From positions 1 through 64,000 of the forward strand of contig JAFGOY010000031.1 in NCBI GenBank assembly GCA_016926255.1: 64,000 nucleotides of DNA, given 5' to 3'. Below, one piece after another: positions 59,567 through 64,000 of this stretch. Under the pieces are notes generated by a model. It did no database searches. It saw nothing but the letters and a program-made list of their open reading frames with translations, and was not told the origin of the DNA. Source of the stretch: Anaerolineae bacterium. GTDB lineage: Bacteria > Chloroflexota > Anaerolineae > Aggregatilineales > UBA3940. The position numbers and the translations under genes were made by a program. Within the stretch, counting starts at the first letter, position 1. Each line of letters starts with the position of its first letter.

Positions 59567-60139
59567 ATGAATCTCCCGACGCTCGTCGTCATTACCGGGG
59601 CACCCTGCACCGGGAAATCGAGTATTGCCCGCTCCCTGGCCGAACGGCTGTCGCTGCCGCTCATCGAGAAGGATGCAATCAAAGAGCAGTTGTTCGATTC
59701 GCTGGGCGCGGGTGACCGCGACTGGTCAACGCGGTTGAGCCGGGCCAGCTTCGACCTGCTGTACACCTTCGCAGAACTGGCGCTCCGGGCGGGGCCGGGC
59801 TGCATCGTCGAGGGGAACTTCAAACCGGTGGAGGAGACGCAGCACTTCAAAACCCTGATCAAATCGACCGGGTGCGAGGTCGTGCAGGTTTACTGCCATT
59901 CGTCAGCGAAAGTGGTCTGGGCGCGGCATTCAAGGCGGGCGATACAGAGGCACCGGCACCCCGGTCATGTCGATCACCTTTACCGGCCCAATGAGGTAGC
60001 ACGAAAAGCGGTCGACGGGACGTACACGCCGCTCGACATCGGCGGGCGGCTGATCGAGATCGATACCGGTGGGGCGGGCGCGATCGACATCGACGCGCTG
60101 GTGGAATGGATCAGGGAAGACGGGAGAAAAAAGGATTAG
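59567..60139 (+). CDS. P-loop kinase-like ATPase (zeta-toxin/CPT-like)
   Basis: A 190-residue P-loop protein with Walker A GAPCTGKSSIARSLAERL near residue 11, then LPLIEKDAIKEQLFDSLG with the Lys-Asp pattern of small kinases. CIVEGNFKPVEE and a basic lid RRAIQRHRHPGHVDH follow. This layout is seen in AAA-type small-molecule kinases including chloramphenicol phosphotransferase-like and zeta-toxin-like proteins. The substrate is unknown. No strong ribosome site; it follows the ubiquitin-like gene by 19 bp and may share its transcript. Confidence 0.7.
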   Translation: MNLPTLVVITGAPCTGKSSIARSLAERLSLPLIEKDAIKEQLFDSLGAGDRDWSTRLSRASFDLLYTFAELALRAGPGCIVEGNFKPVEETQHFKTLIKSTGCEVVQVYCHSSAKVVWARHSRRAIQRHRHPGHVDHLYRPNEVARKAVDGTYTPLDIGGRLIEIDTGGAGAIDIDALVEWIREDGRKKD

Positions 60140-60164
60140 CCCGGCGGCTTCAGCACCGGGTTGA
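60134..60164. repeat. CCCGG palindromic repeat, copy 3
   Basis: ATTAGCCCGGCGGCTTCAGC then ACCGGGTTGAAAA, same family as 2610 and 29534. It starts at the P-loop gene's stop. Confidence 0.55.
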
Positions 60165-60181
60165 AAATAAACCTGTTCCTT

Positions 60182-60225
60182 TGACCCCCTTTGTCCCTGC
60201 GGGACATTTCCCCCTTTCAGGGGGC
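60182..60225 (-). repeat. Two-hairpin intergenic element, copy 5
   Basis: Read on the minus strand: CCCCCTGAAAGGGGG, linker AAA, perfect second stem TGTCCC-GCA-GGGACA, then AAGGGGG. It is in the opposite orientation to the other four. Confidence 0.7.
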
Positions 60226-60297
60226 AAATATGCCGCGTTAAGTCGACCCTGCGGCAAACTATTTTCTAACCGTCGATTTTTCGTTACACTCTAAATC

Positions 60298-61029
60298 ATG
60301 AATTTCTTCAAAGCACTGATCTATCCATTCAAAGACCCTCAGTGGTTTGGCAAGCTGCTCACGACACTGCTCATCGCAGCGATCCCGGTGATCGGGTTCT
60401 TCGTCATCAAAGGCTGGGAATACGAGATCAGTGCACGGGTACGGAACGGTGATCACACCCTCCCCGACTGGAAGCGCTTCGGCTCGAAGTTCAAACATGG
60501 CCTGATCATCCGCATGGGGGCGGCTTTCTATAACCTGCCGGTCTATGTCCTGATCATCCTGAGCGTGATTTTATGGGTGCGCCTGTTCACCGATTTCTTC
60601 GCCATGCCCGATCCAACCTGGGCAGGACTCAAGTCGCAGATTGCCGCCGGGATTCCCGCTTTCCTCGCAATGGTGGTCGGCATCCTGTTCTACGCGCTGA
60701 TGGCGAACATCCTCTACTGGTCGGGGTACCTGCAATACATCGAAACCGGGAAAGTGATTTCCTTCTTCGAGTTCATCGACAATTTCCTGCGGGCCTTCGA
60801 GAACGTCTGGGACGACGTCGTGATGGGGCTGATGATCGGCTTCATGGAATTCCTGTTCTTCCTCCTCGACGCGATCATGGGCGGCGGGCTGGTCCTGACC
60901 GGGTTCGGGGCGGTGATCGCCGCGATCTTTGTCCCGGCCTTTACCTTCACCATTTTGAGCTGGTTCAAGGGCTACCTGTACGGGCAGCTCGCTATCAACA
61001 CGCTGGGGCATCATGGCTATGGAGAGTAA
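60298..61029 (+). CDS. DUF4013 family membrane protein
   Basis: A 243-residue membrane protein matching DUF4013: it starts MNFFKALIYPFKDPQWFGKL, has GWEYEISARVRNGDHTLPDW after helix one and DAIMGGGLVLTGFGAVIAAI, with about six helices. DUF4013 proteins are common in Chloroflexota and other bacteria without known function. The stop overlaps the next gene's start region by 17 bases, so the two are translationally coupled. No clear Shine-Dalgarno. Confidence 0.85.
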   Translation: MNFFKALIYPFKDPQWFGKLLTTLLIAAIPVIGFFVIKGWEYEISARVRNGDHTLPDWKRFGSKFKHGLIIRMGAAFYNLPVYVLIILSVILWVRLFTDFFAMPDPTWAGLKSQIAAGIPAFLAMVVGILFYALMANILYWSGYLQYIETGKVISFFEFIDNFLRAFENVWDDVVMGLMIGFMEFLFFLLDAIMGGGLVLTGFGAVIAAIFVPAFTFTILSWFKGYLYGQLAINTLGHHGYGE

Positions 61030-61666
61030 CGGTTTTCCGTACAAACACGTCATCTGGGATTGGAACGGTACGCTGCTCGATGACGCCTGGTTGTGTGTCG
61101 AGACGATGGGCGGAATGCTCGAATCGCGCGGATTGTCACCCGTCACACCGGAGCGCTACGAATCGCTGTTCGGCTTCCCGGTGATCGACTACTACCGGGC
61201 GCTGGGCTTCGATTTCGCGGTCGACCCGTTCGAGAGTCTCAGCGATACGTTCATCGACGGCTACCGGGCACGTACCACCGAGTGCCCGCTGCGCGACGGC
61301 TCACGCGAGGCGCTGGAGAAAATCGCCCGGATGGGGATCGGCCAGTCGATTCTCTCGGCGATGGAGCAGTGCCAGCTTGATTCCCTGATCGCCCATTACG
61401 GCCTGCGCGACTATTTCACGACGGTCGATGGGCTGAACGATCACCACGCGCACGGTAAGACGGCGGTGGGAGAGCGATGGCTCGCGGCGCAAAGCATCGA
61501 CCCGGCGGCGATGATCTATATCGGCGATACGGTTCACGATCACGAAGTGGCGGCGGCGCTGGGCGTCGACTGCGTGCTGATCTACAGCGCCCATCACTCG
61601 CGGGAGCGGCTGGCAGCGACCGGTCGGCGGGTGATCGACACGCTGGATCAGGTATTCGACCTGTGA
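61013..61666 (+). CDS. HAD-family hydrolase (phosphoglycolate phosphatase-like)
   Basis: A 217-residue HAD phosphatase: motif I HVIWDWNGTLLDD (nucleophile and acid Asp; the usual F-D is W-D), a helical cap, motif II in QSILSAMEQCQ (Ser), a Lys in DHHAHGKTAVGERW, and motif IV IYIGDTVHDHEVAAALG. It resembles small phosphatases of the phosphoglycolate/pyrophosphatase class. ATG at 61013 or 61019; it overlaps the DUF4013 gene. The next small gene overlaps its stop codon by one base (TGATG). Confidence 0.85.
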   Translation: MAMESNGFPYKHVIWDWNGTLLDDAWLCVETMGGMLESRGLSPVTPERYESLFGFPVIDYYRALGFDFAVDPFESLSDTFIDGYRARTTECPLRDGSREALEKIARMGIGQSILSAMEQCQLDSLIAHYGLRDYFTTVDGLNDHHAHGKTAVGERWLAAQSIDPAAMIYIGDTVHDHEVAAALGVDCVLIYSAHHSRERLAATGRRVIDTLDQVFDL

Positions 61667-61884
61667 TGGGGAAAATCAACACGACGATGCGTGAGGGAAC
61701 AACGGTCTATATGACTTCGCTGACGCTGGGGGAAAATACCCGGCACGAGGTAACCGTGACCCGCGCCGGAGAGGGCTGGATCGCCGAGTGCGGCAGTCTG
61801 CCGGGCTGCGTCGGCGAGGGGAGCACCGCGCGGGAAGCGATCTCCGGGCTGCGGGCGGCGATTCGATCCACAGATAAAAACTGA
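61666..61884 (+). CDS. HicB-like small protein with repeat-derived tail
   Basis: A 72-residue protein (or about 55 residues if a later Met is used). Its core HEVTVTRAGEGWIAECGSLP and GCVGEGSTAREAISGLRAAI matches HicB-type antitoxin folds, which partly mimic RNase H. The last residues RSTDKN and the stop come from a CACAGAT-family repeat (61864-61908), so the original C-terminus, including any DNA-binding part, has been cut off. No HicA toxin gene is beside it. It is translated from the HAD stop (TGATG). Confidence 0.6.
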   Translation: MGKINTTMREGTTVYMTSLTLGENTRHEVTVTRAGEGWIAECGSLPGCVGEGSTAREAISGLRAAIRSTDKN

Positions 61885-61908
61885 TTCAATCCGCGAATTG
61901 CGCGATAG
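61864..61908. repeat. CACAGAT/CGCGAATT-family repeat at the HicB-like gene end
   Basis: CGATCCACAGATAAAAACTG followed by ATTCAATCCGCGAATTGCGCG, one arm of the element type seen at 1125-1353. Confidence 0.6.
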
Positions 61909-61937
61909 TTGTCTTTACAGTTCTAAACGATTATAAT
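61909..61937 (+). promoter_or_regulatory. AbiE promoter
   Basis: TTGTCT (61909-61914), 17 bp spacer, TATAAT (61932-61937). The left operator arm overlaps the -10 box. Confidence 0.65.
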
Positions 61938-61976
61938 AACTACTACAGTTACCGAGAAGTGAAGTAGTTATTATAA
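61931..61976. promoter_or_regulatory. AbiEi operator: perfect inverted repeat
   Basis: TTATAATAACTACT (61931-61944) and its exact complement AGTAGTTATTATAA (61963-61976), 18 bases apart, between the -10 box and the ATG. Known AbiEi antitoxins bind inverted repeats in their own promoter, so this is the likely autoregulatory site. Confidence 0.75.
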
Positions 61977-61984
61977 GGTGTTTG

Positions 61985-62590
61985 ATGGCTGATTTTCAGC
62001 AGGCAGCGCGGATATTCGATGCAAACGACGGGATGCTTCGCACAGCCCAGGCGCTCGATCTTGGTATTGCCCCCGCCACACTATACACCATGCGAGATCG
62101 GGGTATTATTGTTGAGGTTGACAGGGGGATTTACCGCCTATCCGGCTATCCCGAACTCAGCAGCCCCGACTTTGTAATCGTGGCGCTGCGCTATCCCCGC
62201 GCGGTCATCTCGCTGATCTCGGCTCTTAGTTATCACGATCTGACTACGCAGATTCCCCATAGCGTTTATATTGCACTGCCACGTGGTATCAAAAAGCCGG
62301 AGCCTCCTTATCCCCCGCTGGAGGTTGTCTGGCTGTCGGCGGAACCCTACGAGGCGGGTATCGAAACTATCGAGATCGACTCGGCGCCAGTAAAGATATA
62401 CGGCAAAGAAAAGTCGATCTGCGACAGCTTCAAATTCAGGAACAAATACGGTGAAGACGTGGCAATAGAAGCTCTGAAAAACTATATGCGGCTGCCTGCT
62501 TCCGAGCGGGATATGCCCGCGCTACTTCATTATGCCCGGATCAATCGTGTTGATAAAGTGATCCAGCCCTATCTCAAGGCATTGATATGA
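61985..62590 (+). CDS. abiEi: AbiEi family antitoxin / transcriptional autoregulator
   Basis: A 201-residue antitoxin of the type IV AbiE system. Residues 1-55 are a winged helix (AARIFDANDGMLRTAQALDL, LYTMRDRGIIVEVDRGIYRL) that should bind the operator just upstream. The rest is the AbiEi C-terminal domain (AVISLISALSYHDLTTQIPH, KSICDSFKFRNKYG) needed for antitoxicity. The stop overlaps the toxin's ATG (ATGA). It is expected to act on the toxin's effect rather than bind the toxin, as in the known family. ATG follows AAGG. Confidence 0.9.
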   Translation: MADFQQAARIFDANDGMLRTAQALDLGIAPATLYTMRDRGIIVEVDRGIYRLSGYPELSSPDFVIVALRYPRAVISLISALSYHDLTTQIPHSVYIALPRGIKKPEPPYPPLEVVWLSAEPYEAGIETIEIDSAPVKIYGKEKSICDSFKFRNKYGEDVAIEALKNYMRLPASERDMPALLHYARINRVDKVIQPYLKALI

Positions 62591-63498
62591 AACAGGTGAA
62601 GAACCTTTCTGCTTCGGTAGCCCAGCGGCTGAAAAACGAAGCAAAGCGTACCAATCGGCCTTATAACGATCTGCTGCTTCTTTATGCCATCGAACGGTTT
62701 CTATACCGGCTGGGGAAATCGGGCTATTGTAAGCGGTTCGTTCTCAAGGGTGGGCTGGCCCTGCTTACCTTCGACGCGGTTTTTCCGCGTGCTACACGTG
62801 ACATCGATCTACTGGGCTTTACCGAAAACAGCATCGAGAATCTCGAATCAATCGTCAGGCAGGTGTGTCAAACACCGGTCGAAGATGATGGTGTAACCTT
62901 CGACCTGGAGACTATCAAAGGTACGGTTATCAAAGAAGACGCGGAGTACAGCGGGGTCAGGTTGAAGTTCGATGCTTTTCTGGGGAACTCTAAAAGCCGT
63001 GCGCAAATCGATGTTGGGTTTGGAGATCGAGTTAACCCTGACCCTGAATGTCTGGACTATCCCACGATACTGGCAGATTCTCCGAAGCCCTGTATCCAGA
63101 TATATCTGGTGGAAACCGTTATTGCAGAAAAAGTCGAGGCAGTGATCAGCCTCGACCTGCTTAACAGCCGTCTGAAAGACTATTTCGATATCTGGTTTCT
63201 CTCTGAAACAATGTCAATTGATGGCGCGGTGTTGTCACAGGCTTTGAGAGACACATTCGAACAGAGGAAAACGAAGCTGCATATGCTGCCTGATGCATTC
63301 TTCGAGGAATTCAATACGGCACAAAACCGTCAGCAGTGGGAAGCCATGAAGAGAAAATCGCTCAATCCAGGTGTGTTTCCAGAATTGAGCGATGCTCTTC
63401 AACGCTTCCGAGTTTTTGTATCACCGGCTGTCGATGCTGCCTCTATCGGGCAGGAATTTACGAAAACATGGCAGCCGGATCGGCGGGATTGGCTGTAG
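62587..63498 (+). CDS. abiEii: AbiEii/AbiGii family nucleotidyltransferase toxin
   Basis: A 303-residue toxin of the AbiE type IV system. The nucleotidyltransferase motif is intact: VLKGGLALLTFDAV at 52-65 followed by RATRDIDLLGF with Asp72 and Asp74. Later RAQIDVGFGDRV provides the third acidic residue, and LVETVIAEKVEAVISLDLLN with SRLKDYFDIWFL is typical of AbiEii. Known members add nucleotides to RNA targets such as tRNA and stop growth during phage infection. It is co-translated with its antitoxin. Directly downstream is a convergent flippase gene. Confidence 0.9.
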   Translation: MKQVKNLSASVAQRLKNEAKRTNRPYNDLLLLYAIERFLYRLGKSGYCKRFVLKGGLALLTFDAVFPRATRDIDLLGFTENSIENLESIVRQVCQTPVEDDGVTFDLETIKGTVIKEDAEYSGVRLKFDAFLGNSKSRAQIDVGFGDRVNPDPECLDYPTILADSPKPCIQIYLVETVIAEKVEAVISLDLLNSRLKDYFDIWFLSETMSIDGAVLSQALRDTFEQRKTKLHMLPDAFFEEFNTAQNRQQWEAMKRKSLNPGVFPELSDALQRFRVFVSPAVDAASIGQEFTKTWQPDRRDWL

Positions 63499-63502
63499 CC
63501 CC

Positions 63503-64000
63503 TTATCCCTCCGCCTCGACGTTCGGCATAAGCAATCGCTGCACCGGGCCGGGGAGGACTGCTGCAAGCTGCTTCATCTCCCCATGTGCGAAGACGCGCA
63601 GCACAATCACCCCGGCGATGTAGACGCCCATCCCGCCCAGCAGCGCCAGCCACATATTGACGCCATCGAGCAGGTAGGTCACCGCACCGCAGGCCAGCCC
63701 CGCCGCCGCGATCCGCCACAGCATCCTGAACCAGGGAATGCGCCCCAGTTCGCTCAGGATCACCACGTAGAACATCCCCAGCAGCACCAGCTCGGAGAGA
63801 ATGGCAATCACCGCCGCTGCCGGATAGGAGTAGCGCGGGATGAAATACAGATTCGTGCCGATGGCAAACGCAGAGACAATCGCAAAGGCGATGGTCAGCG
63901 TGCGCTGACGGTTCAGCGCGATGATCACGTACTGCGTCACCGAGTTGATCCAGCCAAAGAGGATCGACCAGATGAAAATGCTCAACGCGATCGCGCCGTG
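63503..64000 (-). CDS. Oligosaccharide flippase-type membrane protein, 3' part
   Basis: The C-terminal part of a multi-helix MOP-superfamily (Wzx/MurJ-like) flippase; the frame stays open to the window edge, so the start is outside. About five helices are visible, including WINSVTQYVIIALNRQRTLT and IPRYSYPAAAVIAILSELVL, the latter typical of lipid-linked polysaccharide flippases. It probably moves lipid-linked sugars across the membrane. It converges on the AbiEii gene with only 4 bp between stops. Confidence 0.75.
   Translation of the reverse strand, partial: HGAIALSIFIWSILFGWINSVTQYVIIALNRQRTLTIAFAIVSAFAIGTNLYFIPRYSYPAAAVIAILSELVLLGMFYVVILSELGRIPWFRMLWRIAAAGLACGAVTYLLDGVNMWLALLGGMGVYIAGVIVLRVFAHGEMKQLAAVLPGPVQRLLMPNVEAEG

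Overview
The window reads as a chromosomal segment of a GC-rich, free-living bacterium, most likely a Chloroflexota member of the Anaerolineae type. This is an inference from gene content: several PknB-type Ser/Thr kinases with extracellular sensor domains, a PadR/HAAS pair, a polyphosphate glucokinase, and many short palindromic intergenic repeats. No rRNA, tRNA, intact insertion sequence or confident CRISPR array was seen.

1-17.5 kb: a sugar ABC permease, two M50 site-2-protease-like genes with an HD-domain gene, a DUF433 antitoxin beside a decayed DUF5615 toxin, a CPBP protease, a cold-shock gene with a readable promoter and terminator, an iron-sulfur protein, a frameshifted GPH-type transporter, a LysE exporter, BioY, an oligopeptide-type binding protein with an extra N-terminal domain, an MA-type metallopeptidase and a pentapeptide-repeat lipoprotein. 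17.6-40 kb: VanZ and small membrane proteins, an AT-rich methyltransferase/GT17 pair, an MDR-methyltransferase-MDR-DUF4386 operon, MgtC/DUF4010, an Mrr-type nuclease, a PadR/HAAS operon with a leaderless start, kynureninase, a frameshifted CPBP protease, methyltransferases, hydrolases, a DEDD exonuclease and polyphosphate glucokinase.

40.4-59.5 kb is the most unusual part. After a GT39-like membrane protein comes a run of signalling proteins built from interchangeable parts: TIR-FGE (its C-terminus looks like a diversity-generating retroelement target), TIR-TM-beta-propeller, kinase-TM-propeller, an AT-rich island with a class III nucleotide cyclase and a HEPN-like protein, kinase-TM-tandem beta domains, TM-solute-binding protein, kinase-TM-solute-binding protein, a soluble kinase and a ubiquitin-like membrane protein. 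The same outer sensor occurs on a TIR and on a kinase; another sensor occurs with and without a kinase. Genes from 51.2 to 58.9 kb share a terminator/promoter cassette, which suggests tandem duplication with sensor replacement.

59.5-64 kb: a P-loop kinase, DUF4013, a HAD phosphatase, a HicB-like fragment whose tail lies in a dispersed repeat, an AbiEi/AbiEii toxin-antitoxin operon with a clear operator, and the end of a flippase running off the window.

Intergenic regions carry at least four dispersed repeat families. One is a two-hairpin element whose second stem changes sequence but stays paired between copies. Product names rest on reading motifs by eye; no database search was run.
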